Source of the DNA: Acinetobacter calcoaceticus
Lineage (GTDB): Bacteria; Pseudomonadota; Gammaproteobacteria; Pseudomonadales; Moraxellaceae
NCBI RefSeq assembly: GCF_016508255.1
Contig: NZ_JADVKT010000010.1
Coordinates: forward strand, 1 to 64,000
Direction: 5' to 3'
Length of the DNA stretch: 64,000 nt
Shown here piece by piece: positions 16,825-27,196 of the stretch (position 1 is its first letter; every line of letters starts with the position of its first letter). Below the pieces are notes generated by a model that made no database searches, had not been told where the DNA came from, and was given only the letters and a program-made list of their open reading frames with translations. The position numbers were made by a program, and so were the translations under genes.

Positions 16825-17469
16825 ATGTTACTCACCGTTATTTATATTATTGCGATTACTGCCGAAGCCATGACAGGTGCATTGTCTGCTGGGCGACGGA
16901 GTATGGACTGGTTCGGTGTCGTACTGATTGCCTGTGTGACTGCTTTAGGTGGTGGATCTGTACGTGACGTATTACTTGGTCACTATCCTTTAACTTGGGT
17001 AAAACATCCTGAATATTTGGTTCTGACGTGTTGTGCTGCATTTGTCACAATCATTATTGCTAAATGGATGCGTCATTTACATAACATCTTTTTAGTGCTC
17101 GATGCCTTAGGTCTAATCGGGTTTACCATTATTGGTTGCCAGATTGCCTTGCAAATGGGGCATGGGTTTGTCGTATCGGCAGTAGCAGGGGTGTTAACTG
17201 GAGTTTCTGGTGGTATTTTACGTGACATTTTATGTAACGATGTCCCGTTCGTTTTCCGCCGTGAGCTTTATGCGAGTATCTCTTTTGTGGCGGTCATCTG
17301 TTACTGGATTTGCCAAGACCTAGGATTAAGTTTAGAACTTACCGTTATTTCAACCTTAATTTTTGGTTTTAGCTTGCGCTTGATTGCGATCTATTTTGGT
17401 TTGGAAATGCCTAAGTTTATTTATAAAGATGATGATGCGGAGTCAGCCTCTTCAACCGATGAACATTAA
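16825..17469 (+). CDS. TRIC-type (UPF0126/YicG-like) cation channel protein
   Basis: 214 aa with seven hydrophobic helices arranged as two related triplets. Each carries the GGGxxRD signature: ALGGGSVRDVLLG (about 45-57) and GVSGGILRDILCNDVPFVFRRELYA (about 125-149). These are the kinked pore helices in bacterial TRIC channels, which conduct monovalent cations as trimers. Inner membrane. The acidic C-tail (DDDAESASSTDEH) is likely cytosolic. Gene is closely spaced after the YchJ-like gene, with a short intergenic region. Confidence 0.92.
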   Translation: MLLTVIYIIAITAEAMTGALSAGRRSMDWFGVVLIACVTALGGGSVRDVLLGHYPLTWVKHPEYLVLTCCAAFVTIIIAKWMRHLHNIFLVLDALGLIGFTIIGCQIALQMGHGFVVSAVAGVLTGVSGGILRDILCNDVPFVFRRELYASISFVAVICYWICQDLGLSLELTVISTLIFGFSLRLIAIYFGLEMPKFIYKDDDAESASSTDEH

Positions 17470-17550
17470 TCATGCAGAATGCGATGTGAGCATGCTATAA
17501 CAATTAAATATATTGTCTTGCTCACTTATTCTTTCCAGTAGAGTTTTCCT

Positions 17551-18870
17551 ATGGATCTGGTTTCACGTATACAAAATCTTCCAATTGGCAAATTTCACTA
17601 CACATTATTGTGGGTGGTTGGGCTAGGGTGGATGTTTGATGCGATGGACACAGGAATCATTGCTTTTATCATGACGACCTTAGTCAAAGACTGGGCGCTA
17701 ACTCCCGCCGAAAGTGGCTGGATTGTGAGTATTGGCTTTGTGGGAATGGCTATTGGAGCAGTTTGTTCGGGAGCTTTAGCCGACCGCTTTGGTCGCAAGA
17801 CAGTATTTGCGACCACCATGGCAATTTATAGTATTGCCACCGCTTTATGCGCTTTTGCTCCAGATTTAAAATGGTTATTAATTTTCCGGTTTATTGTTGG
17901 GCTTGGACTTGGTGGGCAATTACCTGTTGCGGTGACATTGGTGAGTGAATATATACCCTCACATGTACGTGGTCGTTTTATTGTATTACTTGAAAGTTTT
18001 TGGGGATTAGGCTGGTTAGTTGCTGCGTTAATTTCTTATTTTATTATTCCTAAATTTGGTTGGCATATTGCATTTTTGATGGGTGGCCTTCCTCTAATTT
18101 ATATTTTAGTGATTTGGAAAAAGCTCCCCGAGTCGATCCCGTACCTGATTAATCGTGGTCGTATTGAGGAAGCTCATGCATTAGTACAAAAACTAGAAGC
18201 TCAAGCGGGTGTTCAAATTGTTCACCACATTGAAGTCGTACCTGTGGCCATACGTCAAAAGGTTTCATTTAAACAACTTTGGAGTGGCCCTTTCGCACGC
18301 CGTAGTTTAATGCTCTGGCTCATTTGGTTTGGGATTGTATATTCCTACTATGGTATTTTCACTTGGTTACCAAGTTTATTGGTGAAACAAGGCTATGACA
18401 TTGTTAAATCTTTTGAATATGTACTTTTAATGATTTTGGCACAGCTACCGGGGTATTTGGCAGCGGCATGGTTTGTTGAACGATTAGGTAGAAAAATTAC
18501 ACTGGCTTCTTTTATTGGTTTTTGTGCATTGTCTGCATATTTCTTTGGACAAGCCGACAGTGTGAACAGCATTATGTTTTGGGGCTGCCTCATGTCGTTT
18601 TTCAATTTAGGGGCATGGGGAGTGTTATATACCTATACGCCAGAACAATACCCAGCCAATATCCGAGCTTTCGGTTCGGGTTGGGCGTCGGCAATGGGGC
18701 GTTTAGGTGGAATTTTGGCACCAATAGTCGTTACACATATGATGGTGGCTAAGCACGGGTTTAGCCACGTTTTCATCATGTTTACCGTTGTTTTACTTTT
18801 GGTTGCAGCGGTAATTTTGATATTAGGTGAAGAAACCCAAGGGAAAAGACTAGAGTCGATAGGGCTTTAG
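17551..18870 (+). CDS. niaP: MFS transporter, NiaP-type (nicotinate/nicotinamide uptake)
   Basis: 439 aa with 12 helices. MFS motif A is GALADRFGRKTVFAT (about 73-87). The N-terminus GKFHYTLLWVVGLGWMFDAMDTGIIAFI and the repeat motif A at LVERLGRKITLASFIG fit the sugar-porter-like/AAHS-NiaP group. I recall highly similar Acinetobacter proteins described as NiaP, transporters of niacin for the NAD salvage pathway. A sugar or aromatic-acid carrier is the alternative. No NAD biosynthesis gene or clear regulator site is adjacent, so the substrate rests on family resemblance. Confidence 0.8.
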   Translation: MDLVSRIQNLPIGKFHYTLLWVVGLGWMFDAMDTGIIAFIMTTLVKDWALTPAESGWIVSIGFVGMAIGAVCSGALADRFGRKTVFATTMAIYSIATALCAFAPDLKWLLIFRFIVGLGLGGQLPVAVTLVSEYIPSHVRGRFIVLLESFWGLGWLVAALISYFIIPKFGWHIAFLMGGLPLIYILVIWKKLPESIPYLINRGRIEEAHALVQKLEAQAGVQIVHHIEVVPVAIRQKVSFKQLWSGPFARRSLMLWLIWFGIVYSYYGIFTWLPSLLVKQGYDIVKSFEYVLLMILAQLPGYLAAAWFVERLGRKITLASFIGFCALSAYFFGQADSVNSIMFWGCLMSFFNLGAWGVLYTYTPEQYPANIRAFGSGWASAMGRLGGILAPIVVTHMMVAKHGFSHVFIMFTVVLLLVAAVILILGEETQGKRLESIGL

Positions 18871-19022
18871 TTTTGCCTAACTTTATAGCAAGTAGCTAAA
18901 AATATAGAGAGATGAGACATAATTTGACGCTCAGGTGACAGACTCCCTCTTGTGTCTGTAACATAGCCCACTTAGCATAAGACTCATTTAAAATAACGAC
19001 TGATTTGGAAGATAAGCTGACT

Positions 19023-21242
19023 ATGACCAGCCTTGCGCATCAAGCGACAGAAAACCGCTCTGTAGCCGAATTTACTGAACAGGCTTACCTGAATTATGCC
19101 ATGTACGTCATCATGGACCGTGCATTGCCGCATATCAGTGATGGTTTAAAACCTGTACAGCGCCGTATTGTCTTTGCCATGAGCGAATTGGGCTTGAAAA
19201 ATAGTGGTAAGCCAAAAAAATCAGCTCGTACAGTAGGTGATGTACTCGGTAAATACCATCCTCATGGTGACTCGGCATGTTATGAGGCGATGGTCTTGAT
19301 GGCTCAGCCGTTTAGTTATCGTTATCCTTTAATTGAAGGACAAGGTAACTGGGGGGCACCCGATGATCCTAAGTCATTTGCTGCGATGCGTTATACCGAA
19401 GCAAAACTTTCTGCCTACAGTGAGTTGTTGTTAAATGAGCTAGGTCAGGGCACAACTGACTGGCAAGATAACTTTGATGGTTCATTAAAAGAACCGATTA
19501 CGTTGCCAGCGCGTATTCCTAATATTCTACTTAACGGCACAACAGGGATTGCTGTTGGTATGGCGACAGATATTCCGCCGCATAATTTACGTGAAGTGAT
19601 TAAAGGAACGATTGCCTTAATTCGTAACCCGCAAACTTCAGATGAAAAATTGGCTGAATATATTCCAGCGCCAGATTTACCCACAAAAGCTGAGATTATT
19701 ACTCCGCCAGAAGAGTTACTCAAAATCCAGACTACTGGCCGTGGCAGTTACCGCATGCGAGCGGTGTATACCATCGAAAAAAATGAAATCGTGATTACTG
19801 AATTGCCTTATCAAGTATCGGGCTCTAAGGTGATTACTCAAATTGCCGACCAAATGCAGGCCAAAAAGCTGCCATTAGTCGTTGATATACGTGACGAGTC
19901 GGATCATGCAAACCCAACACGATTAGTGATTGTGCTCCGTTCTAATCGCATTGATGCTGAAGCGGTAATGAGCCATTTATTTGCGACTACCGATTTAGAG
20001 TCGAGCTATCGTGTTAATTTAAACATGATTGGTGAGGATGGCCGTCCTCAAGTTAAATCGATTCGTCGTATCTTGCTTGAGTGGATTGAGATCCGTAAAA
20101 AAACGGTAACGCGCCGTTTAGAATATCATTTGAACCGAATTGAAAAACGCCTACATATTTTGGCAGGTCTTTTAATTGCTTACCTTGATATAGATACAGT
20201 CATTCGTATTATTCGTGAAGAGGATCAGCCTAAACCTGTATTAATGGAGCATTTCAATATTGATGAGATACAGGCAGAAGCAATTTTAGAACTGAAGTTG
20301 CGTCATTTAGCAAAACTTGAAGAGATGGAAATCCGTCAAGAGCAGGATGAACTTGCAGCAAAAGCAGCGATTATTCGTGAGCAATTGGAAAATCCTGAAT
20401 CTTTAAAAAATCTGATTATTGGTGAATTAAAAGAAGACGCTAAAAAGTTTGGTGACGAACGTCGTTCTCCAATTGTCGCGCGTGCTGAAGCTGTTCAGAT
20501 TAAAGAGCAGGATTTAATGCCAGCTGAACCAGTAACGGTGGTTTTATCTGAAGCGGGTTGGATTCGTGCTGCAAAAGGTGCGGATGTCGATGCAGAAAAA
20601 TTAAACTACCGTGCCGGAGATCAATATTTAAGTCATGCAGTGGGTAAGACTAACCAACGAATTTATTTCCTTGATGAAATTGGACGTAGTTATGCCTTAC
20701 CAATAAGTAGCTTGCCATCAGCAAGAGGCTTGGGTGAGCCATTAAGCTCTAAACTTGCTCCTGCAAGTGGTGTGTCATTTATTCAGGTTTATCTAGAAGA
20801 TGAAGAAGCGGAACTTATTGCTGCTAGTTCATCAGGTTATGGTTTTAAAACTCAAACCAAACAATTAGATACTAATGCCAAAGCAGGTAAAACCTTTTTA
20901 TCGGTACCTGAAAAATCAAAAGCTTTACCATTAATTCCTACCCAAAACATGTCACATCTGGCAGTGCTTAGTTCAGCAGGGCGACTGTTAATTATTGATT
21001 TGGCAGAATTACCAAATTTGAATAAGGGTAAAGGTAATAAGTTGATACAACTTGAGGCAAAAGAGCAGATTTTATCCATGACAACCCTGAACTTAGATGA
21101 AATAATTCAGGTGGTTGCAGGTCAGCAACATCTAAAATTAAAAGGTGATGATCTTCAAAAATATATGGGTAAACGTGCTTCAAAAGGTCAGCTCTTACCA
21201 CGTGGATATCAAAAAGCAAATAAACTGTTGATTCAGAGATAA
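19023..21242 (+). CDS. parC: DNA topoisomerase IV subunit A
   Basis: 739 aa from the ATG at 19023 (a TTG lies at 19005 in frame). The ATG start reproduces standard A. baumannii numbering, with Ser84 and Glu88 in [13 protein letters not shown]. The catalytic tyrosine is in MRYTEAK (about 126). The winged-helix/tower (1-480) is followed by a beta-pinwheel C-terminal domain with blades such as [14 protein letters not shown] and [12 protein letters not shown]. With ParE it decatenates daughter chromosomes. Both quinolone-determining residues are wild type. Monocistronic; parE is not in the window. Confidence 0.97.
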   Translation: MTSLAHQATENRSVAEFTEQAYLNYAMYVIMDRALPHISDGLKPVQRRIVFAMSELGLKNSGKPKKSARTVGDVLGKYHPHGDSACYEAMVLMAQPFSYRYPLIEGQGNWGAPDDPKSFAAMRYTEAKLSAYSELLLNELGQGTTDWQDNFDGSLKEPITLPARIPNILLNGTTGIAVGMATDIPPHNLREVIKGTIALIRNPQTSDEKLAEYIPAPDLPTKAEIITPPEELLKIQTTGRGSYRMRAVYTIEKNEIVITELPYQVSGSKVITQIADQMQAKKLPLVVDIRDESDHANPTRLVIVLRSNRIDAEAVMSHLFATTDLESSYRVNLNMIGEDGRPQVKSIRRILLEWIEIRKKTVTRRLEYHLNRIEKRLHILAGLLIAYLDIDTVIRIIREEDQPKPVLMEHFNIDEIQAEAILELKLRHLAKLEEMEIRQEQDELAAKAAIIREQLENPESLKNLIIGELKEDAKKFGDERRSPIVARAEAVQIKEQDLMPAEPVTVVLSEAGWIRAAKGADVDAEKLNYRAGDQYLSHAVGKTNQRIYFLDEIGRSYALPISSLPSARGLGEPLSSKLAPASGVSFIQVYLEDEEAELIAASSSGYGFKTQTKQLDTNAKAGKTFLSVPEKSKALPLIPTQNMSHLAVLSSAGRLLIIDLAELPNLNKGKGNKLIQLEAKEQILSMTTLNLDEIIQVVAGQQHLKLKGDDLQKYMGKRASKGQLLPRGYQKANKLLIQR

Positions 21243-21539
21243 AGCTAGCATCGGGCAACATAAATACGCTATATATGGCAACATGTTCAAGCAATGAACT
21301 GAACTTGTTGGTATTGAATAACGATTAAAAGGACAGCAATTTGGAGTACGTAATTTGTACTCCATGCAAAAAATTTGGCAGCGTCAAATTGTCAAAACTT
21401 CTGTCTCCATAATCTTGTTCGAAGTGTCATGAATGTGCCAATAAGTTTTAAATATGTTCTGGCACCAAGAAGCTAAAGAATAGCTGGGGCATTGAATAAC
21501 AGTTATTACTAAGGATTACGAATCGGAGATAATGGCATT

Positions 21540-23219
21540 ATGGAAAAAATTTGGTTTGCAGAATACCAAAAAACAGGGATTCCAGAAACAGTAGCATTGC
21601 CTGCGGAAAATACCTCACTTGTTGATATTTTTGAGAGTAATTTCCAAAAATTTGGTTCTCGCGATGCCTTTATCTTTATGGATAAAGCGATGTCATTTAA
21701 TGAGTTAGAGCTTGCAAGCCGTAAGTTCGCGACCTATTTGCAAAATTTGGGGTTAGCAAAAGGAACTCGTGTGGCAGTGATGATGCCGAATGTGTTGCAA
21801 TATCCTGTAGTAGCATTAGCTGTCTTACGTGCAGGCTTAGTATTAGTGAATGTTAATCCACTTTATACTGCGCGTGAACTTGAGCATCAATTAAATGACT
21901 CAGGTGCAGAAGTACTTGTGATCATCGAAAACTTTGCCAGTGTTTATCAAAGCATTTTAGGTAAAACTCCAGTGAAGCATGTTGTGGTTGCATCAGTAGG
22001 AGATATGCTCGGTACACTTAAAGGTACTTTGGTGAACTTTGTACTACGTAAAGTACGTAAGCAAATTCCAGCTTGGAATATTCCAGGGCACATTAAATTT
22101 AATTCAGCATTAAATAAAGAAAATGCGAGTAATTATAAGCGTCCGACTTTAACTTTAAGTGATACTGCTGTACTTCAATATACTGGTGGTACAACTGGTG
22201 TTTCAAAAGGTGCGGAGCTTACTCATCGTAATCTTGTAGCAAACTTACTTCAGTGTGATGGTATTTTCCAAAGTAAATTTGGAGCAAACGATGGTGCTAA
22301 AGGCGACCGTATTGTTTGTGCATTACCGCTTTATCATATTTTTGCGTTCATGGTTTGTGCGATGTATGGTATGTATAAAGGTCAGGCAAATATCTTGATC
22401 CCGAACCCTCGTGATTTACCAGCTGTTATTAACGAACTGCGCAAATATCAACCATCATTCTTCCCAGCAGTAAACACATTATTTAATGCTTTAGTCAATA
22501 ATGAAGAATTCAGACAACTTGACCATAGCAAGTTAAAAATGGCGATGGGCGGTGGCATGGCTGTTTTACCTTCTACAGCAGAAGCTTGGAAGAAAATTAC
22601 TGGTACAACCATTATTGAAGGTTATGGTTTGTCAGAAACTTCACCGGTAGCAACTGCAAATCCACCTGCTTCTACAGAATTTAGCGGCACCATTGGTATT
22701 CCATTACCTTTAACTGAAGTTGCTATTTTAGATGATGACGGTAAAGAAGTTGCTTTAGGTGAGCAAGGCGAAATCTCGATTCGTGGGCCTCAAGTAATGA
22801 AAGGTTATTGGAACCGTCCCGATGAGACAGCTAAAGTCATGACAGCAGATGGTTTCTTCCGTACGGGAGATATCGGCGTGATGGATAGCCGTGGATATAC
22901 AAAAATTGTAGACCGTAAAAAGGATATGATTTTGGTTTCTGGCTTTAACGTCTACCCAAGTGAAATCGAAGAAGTTATTGCTAAACATCCAAAAGTATTG
23001 GAAGTTGCAGCAATTGGTGTTCCAGATGAAAAATCAGGTGAAGTGCCAAAACTCTTTATTGTGAAAAAAGATCAAAGCTTAACGACTGAAGAAGTTTTGA
23101 GCTTCGCTAAAGAGAACTTAACAGGCTATAAGCGCCCTCGTTATGTTGAGTTTATGGATGAATTACCAAAATCAAATGTAGGTAAAATTTTACGTAAAGA
23201 CTTACGTAAACCAGCCTAA
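21540..23219 (+). CDS. fadD: long-chain fatty acid-CoA ligase
   Basis: 559 aa, the size of FadD. The AMP-binding P-loop is LQYTGGTTGVSKGAELTHRN (about 213-232), followed by EGYGLSETSPV, the FRTGDIGVMDSRGY ATP motif (about 440-453) and DRKKDMILVSGFNVYPSEIEEVI. The catalytic lysine is in KSNVGKILRKDLR at the C-terminus. It activates fatty acids to acyl-CoA during uptake and beta-oxidation, at the inner membrane face. A 297-bp leader precedes it. GGAGAT is about 10 bp before the ATG. Confidence 0.95.
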   Translation: MEKIWFAEYQKTGIPETVALPAENTSLVDIFESNFQKFGSRDAFIFMDKAMSFNELELASRKFATYLQNLGLAKGTRVAVMMPNVLQYPVVALAVLRAGLVLVNVNPLYTARELEHQLNDSGAEVLVIIENFASVYQSILGKTPVKHVVVASVGDMLGTLKGTLVNFVLRKVRKQIPAWNIPGHIKFNSALNKENASNYKRPTLTLSDTAVLQYTGGTTGVSKGAELTHRNLVANLLQCDGIFQSKFGANDGAKGDRIVCALPLYHIFAFMVCAMYGMYKGQANILIPNPRDLPAVINELRKYQPSFFPAVNTLFNALVNNEEFRQLDHSKLKMAMGGGMAVLPSTAEAWKKITGTTIIEGYGLSETSPVATANPPASTEFSGTIGIPLPLTEVAILDDDGKEVALGEQGEISIRGPQVMKGYWNRPDETAKVMTADGFFRTGDIGVMDSRGYTKIVDRKKDMILVSGFNVYPSEIEEVIAKHPKVLEVAAIGVPDEKSGEVPKLFIVKKDQSLTTEEVLSFAKENLTGYKRPRYVEFMDELPKSNVGKILRKDLRKPA

Positions 23220-23227
23220 TCAGTTAA

Positions 23228-23260
23228 TAAAAAAAAGCGCCTTCAGGCGCTTTTTTTTAT
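23228..23260. terminator. bidirectional terminator after fadD
   Basis: AAAAAAGCGCC-TTCA-GGCGCTTTTTT between convergent genes. Confidence 0.88.
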
Positions 23261-23261
23261 T

Positions 23262-23651
23262 TTATATTTTATGACTTTTTATAAACCAGCGGTCTATATA
23301 AGGTCGTCCAATTCCGACCATCGCAACAAACACCAGCATTGTGCCGAGTTGCAGGCGTAGGTGAGTTAAATCAAGCTGACCATAACTTAAATAATTATCT
23401 GCTAAGCAATATATCGTAATCACAATTAACCAATGCCATAAAGGAAGTCGTTTAATACCGACTGCCATAAAGGTAATTGTTAAAATAACAAAGGTACCAA
23501 GTGTAGATTGCCAATTCAAATTTGCACAAATCACACTAAGTAAAAAAGCGACAATAGGGAGTACAATCTTTAATATGCGATCTATCTGAAGTTGATTCTG
23601 TTTTTGCTTCTCCAAGACTTCAAACAATTCTTTTTGATCAGGTTGCTGCAT
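23262..23651 (-). CDS. hypothetical inner-membrane protein
   Basis: 129 aa, not recognised. Residues 1-25 are polar and coiled-coil-like (KELFEVLEKQKQNQLQIDRIL). Four hydrophobic segments follow (about 28-45, 50-65, 70-85, 102-116), with a basic C-terminus. It looks like a small Acinetobacter-specific membrane protein. The gene is divergent from the MAPEG gene, with about 90 bp between. Nothing in the context suggests a role. Confidence 0.7.
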   Translation of the reverse strand: MQQPDQKELFEVLEKQKQNQLQIDRILKIVLPIVAFLLSVICANLNWQSTLGTFVILTITFMAVGIKRLPLWHWLIVITIYCLADNYLSYGQLDLTHLRLQLGTMLVFVAMVGIGRPYIDRWFIKSHKI

Positions 23652-23744
23652 ACATGGCCCTATAAATCAGTGGTGATTGCGATTGCATAAAATTTCAGGT
23701 AAAAACGATCAGTTATGATAGCATGATCAACAGTATTTTCAGTG

Positions 23745-24155
23745 ATGGATGGCACTATGCACGGCATCAGCAGCATTATCTATATTATTTTAGTGGCATG
23801 TTTGCTGCCATACGCATTTACCGTAATTGCAAAATTTAAAGGTGGATTTCAGCCTGCCGATAATCAAAACCCCAGAGCTTTTTTTGCCGGACTCACTGGT
23901 ATAGCTGCTCGCGCTAATGCTGTACAACAAAATAGCTTTGAAAGCCTACCTTTATTTTTAACAGCTATTTTAATGGCTGAATATATGGTGGTTCCTGAAT
24001 ACTTTATTTTAAGATTGGGCTGGGCCTATATTATTTTACGCGTGATTTATGGTATTTGTTATTTAAGTAACTGGGCAACTTTACGCTCGATTGTTTGGTT
24101 TTTATCATTGTTATGCCCAATATTCTTATTGATCGTGACAATTAAGCTGACTTGA
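23745..24155 (+). CDS. MAPEG family membrane protein
   Basis: About 136 aa, four helices. The MAPEG signature (NPRAFFAGLTGIAARANAVQQNSFESLPLF, about 45-74) includes the conserved ARANAVQQNSFE segment. It is followed by the helix containing LRLGWAYIILRVIYGICYL. Bacterial members resemble microsomal glutathione transferases, but activity is rarely shown. The start is uncertain among GTG 23742, ATG 23745 and ATG 23757; only the last has a GGATGG-like ribosome site at a fair distance. Confidence 0.85.
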   Translation: MDGTMHGISSIIYIILVACLLPYAFTVIAKFKGGFQPADNQNPRAFFAGLTGIAARANAVQQNSFESLPLFLTAILMAEYMVVPEYFILRLGWAYIILRVIYGICYLSNWATLRSIVWFLSLLCPIFLLIVTIKLT

Positions 24156-24282
24156 GTGTCATTCTGTCATCATTCATATCAACTTTCGCGTGTGCGCATT
24201 GTATAATCGGCATCATTTTGATGATATCCACGTTATAATCGAGTGGATTTTACATCTGACTTCATAACGAAAGAGTATTGAT

Positions 24283-24810
24283 ATGAGTTACAGCAATATC
24301 CCAGCAGGTAAAGATGCACCAAATGACATCTATGTCATCATTGAAATTCCTGCAAACGCAGCGCCAATTAAATATGAAATTGACAAAGATTCTGATGCAT
24401 TGTTTGTAGACCGTTTCATGGGCACAGCAATGTTCTATCCAGCAAACTATGGTTATGTACCAAATACTTTGTCTGAAGATGGCGACCCATTAGACGTACT
24501 TGTTGTAACTCCATATCCTGTTGCTGCTGGTTCTGTAATTCGTTGCCGTCCAGTAGGCAAACTAAAAATGGAAGATGACGGTGGTATTGATGCGAAATTA
24601 ATCGCAGTTCCACACGAAAAATTATCTCCACTTTACAAAGACGTTAAGGAATATACAGATCTTCCTCAATTGTTAATTAGCCAAGTTGAGCATTTCTTTA
24701 AACACTATAAAGATTTAGAACCAGGCAAATGGGTAAAAATCAGCGGTTGGGAAGGTGCGGATGTTGCTAAAGCTGAAGTACTAAAAGCAATCGAAGCTGC
24801 TAAAAAATAA
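24283..24810 (+). CDS. ppa: inorganic pyrophosphatase (family I)
   Basis: 175 aa, the length of E. coli Ppa. Catalytic residues are in the PROSITE-like DGDPLDVLV (about 66-74), with [33 protein letters not shown] upstream and the conserved C-terminal [13 protein letters not shown]. It hydrolyses pyrophosphate to drive biosynthetic reactions. Two TATAAT-like hexamers lie upstream (24202 and 24234 regions). It is followed by a strong terminator. Confidence 0.97.
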   Translation: MSYSNIPAGKDAPNDIYVIIEIPANAAPIKYEIDKDSDALFVDRFMGTAMFYPANYGYVPNTLSEDGDPLDVLVVTPYPVAAGSVIRCRPVGKLKMEDDGGIDAKLIAVPHEKLSPLYKDVKEYTDLPQLLISQVEHFFKHYKDLEPGKWVKISGWEGADVAKAEVLKAIEAAKK

Positions 24811-24860
24811 GTTTTGATTTATGGGCCTAGTGTGTCTCAATTGATATTCTAGGCTCAATA

Positions 24861-24898
24861 AAAAACCTACCTGTGTTACCAGAGGTAGGTTTTTTTAT
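24861..24898. terminator. bidirectional terminator between ppa and the OprD porin gene
   Basis: AAAAACCTACCT and AGGTAGGTTTTTTT arms with a ~10-nt loop, between convergent genes. Confidence 0.85.
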
Positions 24899-24916
24899 GC
24901 TTGATAGATCTGCGAA

Positions 24917-26236
24917 TTAGAATAATTTCACAGGAATATCAAGGAAGATACGCCATTCGTTCGTATCACCGATGTACGCATTAGATTGATACGCATCACT
25001 TGCACGGTAGTAAGAGTTACGAATACGAAGACTTGCATCTTTAGCAAAACCGCTTTGAACTGTGTATTTTACTTGGTTAAAGAATTCACGTTCTTTAGCA
25101 TCATCAGTTACATTGCGAACTTTGATGTCCCAACCGTATACAAATGCAGTTGTCCAGTTCAAACCAGGTAATACACCTAACTTACCAAAATCAACGTTGT
25201 ATTGAATTTGCGCAGATTTCTCGTGGTTACCGATAAAATCAGACATGTAAGAGTTTGGTAAATAAATACTTTGGAAACCGTCAGCATTTTGACCGTAGTC
25301 ATAACCAACATTACCAGTGTTTTGTTGGTAAGCAACCATAACACTATGCGGACCAGTATTATAAGTTGTAGAAACTGCCCAAATGTTATTGGTCTTTTCT
25401 TCACCAGCTATATTGGTCGAACCATAATCTGGTGCTACTGCTCCAGTTGCTGAGTAAGTAATAGCATCTTTATCAAACTTAGTGTGATAACCGCTAAAAT
25501 CATAAGTTAATGAACTGTCTTTTGTTAAAGGCTGTTTAAAGTTCACATTAGCATAATGGCGTTCAAGTTTATTCTTGCTGTCCAAGCCATAGTAAGATGC
25601 ATTTAAGTTGTCATTAAACTTGTATTTACCACCCCAAACGATTGCACGATCAAGACCATGGCCATATACATCCGCATCAGTATTAATTTGATCAGACATT
25701 TGGTCTTTAGTGAATTTACCAGCAACTAATTCAAGATTCTTGATTTCATGGCTTGTTAATAAAGTACCTGTAAAATATTCAGGAACCATACGGCCAGTGT
25801 TACTTGCTAAAACAGGTAAATCGAGTACTTGAGTACCGTAGCGTACAGTCGTATTTGAGAAACGAGCTTTAACGCTACCGCCACCACGACCCCAATGGTC
25901 ATAAGCTGAACCATCATTGTTTTTAGGAATCATTTGGTTACCGGCATGATTATTTTCACCGATTTTAAATGAACCGTCACCAACAACACCAACACCGAAA
26001 CCAACAATACCAGGAGTAAAGCCAGATTCAAGATTTATAATTGCCGATTGAGCAACTGAGCTAGTGTCTTTCGCGCCCTGTTTTTTGTCGCGAGTTAGAT
26101 AACCTGTACGGAAGAGAATAGAACCGTTCGCATCTTCAACAAATCCTTTTGCCTCACTTTGCTCGCTTGCCTGAGCTGAGGAAATTATTGCCGCAGAAAT
26201 GAGAACTGCTAATGTAAGTTTTTGTGCATTTAGCAT
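24917..26236 (-). CDS. OprD family outer-membrane porin
   Basis: 439 aa with a signal peptide (cleavage after AQA, about residue 23). It starts with the OprD-type FVEDANGSILFRTGYLTRDKK, followed by alternating beta-strands, the ELVAGKFTKDQMSDQ segment, YANVNFKQPL and the C-terminal strand EWRIFLDIPVKLF ending in Phe. OprD-like channels form 18-stranded barrels for basic amino acids, peptides or aromatic acids. In Acinetobacter, members have been discussed for carbapenem and amino-acid entry, but this copy's substrate cannot be read. Gene is followed by an unusually long AT-rich upstream region. Confidence 0.9.
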   Translation of the reverse strand: MLNAQKLTLAVLISAAIISSAQASEQSEAKGFVEDANGSILFRTGYLTRDKKQGAKDTSSVAQSAIINLESGFTPGIVGFGVGVVGDGSFKIGENNHAGNQMIPKNNDGSAYDHWGRGGGSVKARFSNTTVRYGTQVLDLPVLASNTGRMVPEYFTGTLLTSHEIKNLELVAGKFTKDQMSDQINTDADVYGHGLDRAIVWGGKYKFNDNLNASYYGLDSKNKLERHYANVNFKQPLTKDSSLTYDFSGYHTKFDKDAITYSATGAVAPDYGSTNIAGEEKTNNIWAVSTTYNTGPHSVMVAYQQNTGNVGYDYGQNADGFQSIYLPNSYMSDFIGNHEKSAQIQYNVDFGKLGVLPGLNWTTAFVYGWDIKVRNVTDDAKEREFFNQVKYTVQSGFAKDASLRIRNSYYRASDAYQSNAYIGDTNEWRIFLDIPVKLF

Positions 26237-27114
26237 ATTTAAAGAACCTCATAAAAACGATAAATTCTGTGCCTTGTTATTGTTCAGGGCCTAGAATTTC
26301 AATCAATTGTATAAGTAATCTATAAAAAAGATATATTTTTGTTGATTTTATTTTATATATGCTATGCAGAAATTGATTAATGTGTTACCGATTGTTTACT
26401 AAATTTACCATTAATATTTTATACTTAATGTATTGTTTAAAATAAAAAAAGTAATTTATTTTTTAGTGGATTTTTACCATTTATTTTATCTTCGAATCTC
26501 AAAAAATAGTTGATTCTTGTGTTCATTTTTTACTCTTTTTTAATGGATATGTTTACTTTTTAATCTTGTTTTAGTCCACTTTTTGCGGCGATTTATTTTA
26601 AATACTCTGTAAATTGTTACTGTATAACGTTATTTTAAAGGGTGATGTACAAAAATAGATCAATGTAATAAGCCAATAGAATTTGATTAAGTTGATCGAA
26701 TTTAGTGCGCTATCTTGCATAAATTTTGTGCATTCCTCTTTTTGTTCATATTGTTGTTTAAAAAAGATCCAAAATAGTTCATAAGTTTTAAAACAGAAAA
26801 AATAAAGAAATCTGATTAAAAGAAATGCCCATTCATAGACCATTACAAGCCTAGCGTTAAGAAATTTACGTAATTTTTATATCTCTTATTTAAGTTTAAA
26901 TAGAAATTTTACATTGAGTAAATGAATACTGTTGAGGTCGCTAATTTATTTCCGACAAGGTGTTTTCTCATGTTTATTTTTTCTAAATGTATAAATATTT
27001 TATTTTATAACATTGTTTTTTATGAATATATTTTTATGAAAATGAAGTGGAATATTTGTTGCAGGAATATTTTGATTTCAATATTAATAAGCTTTAGAGA
27101 GGGGAAACATAGAC
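26237..27114. other. long AT-rich divergent intergenic region
   Basis: About 880 bp between the OprD gene and the sigma-54 promoter of the TorF-like gene. It is very rich in A/T runs. Short open frames at 26598-26843 (minus) and 26922-27140 (plus) have no ribosome sites, biased composition and no recognisable family. TGCA-N9-TGCA (26716-26732) has NtrC-site geometry but lacks the inner consensus bases. Confidence 0.5.
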
Positions 27115-27115
27115 T

Positions 27116-27130
27116 TGGCACAGCAATTGC
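27116..27130 (+). promoter_or_regulatory. sigma-54 (RpoN) promoter of the TorF-like gene
   Basis: TGGCAC-AGCAA-TTGC matches the -24/-12 consensus TGGCAC-N5-TTGC. The invariant GG (27117-18) and GC (27129-30) are exactly 10 nt apart. It predicts a start near 27142, about 55 bp before the gene. Confidence 0.8.
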
Positions 27131-27196
27131 AAAAGCTTAAGTAACACAATGTGTTTTATATACATAAATCGTGCATTCATTATGGGGGAGATCAAA

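Noticed and set aside
21440..21490. TGGCACC...AAGCT as a sigma-54 promoter before fadD
   Set aside because: GG to GC spacing is 9 nt, not the required 10, and the -12 element is poor.
26598..26843. 81-codon minus-strand frame in the OprD/TorF gap
   Set aside because: Very high Phe/Tyr/Ile/Lys content as produced by random AT-rich DNA, with no ribosome site or homology I can recognise.
26922..27140. 72-codon plus-strand frame upstream of the TorF-like gene
   Set aside because: Same AT-driven composition; its 3' end lies over the sigma-54 promoter, so it is unlikely to be a gene.
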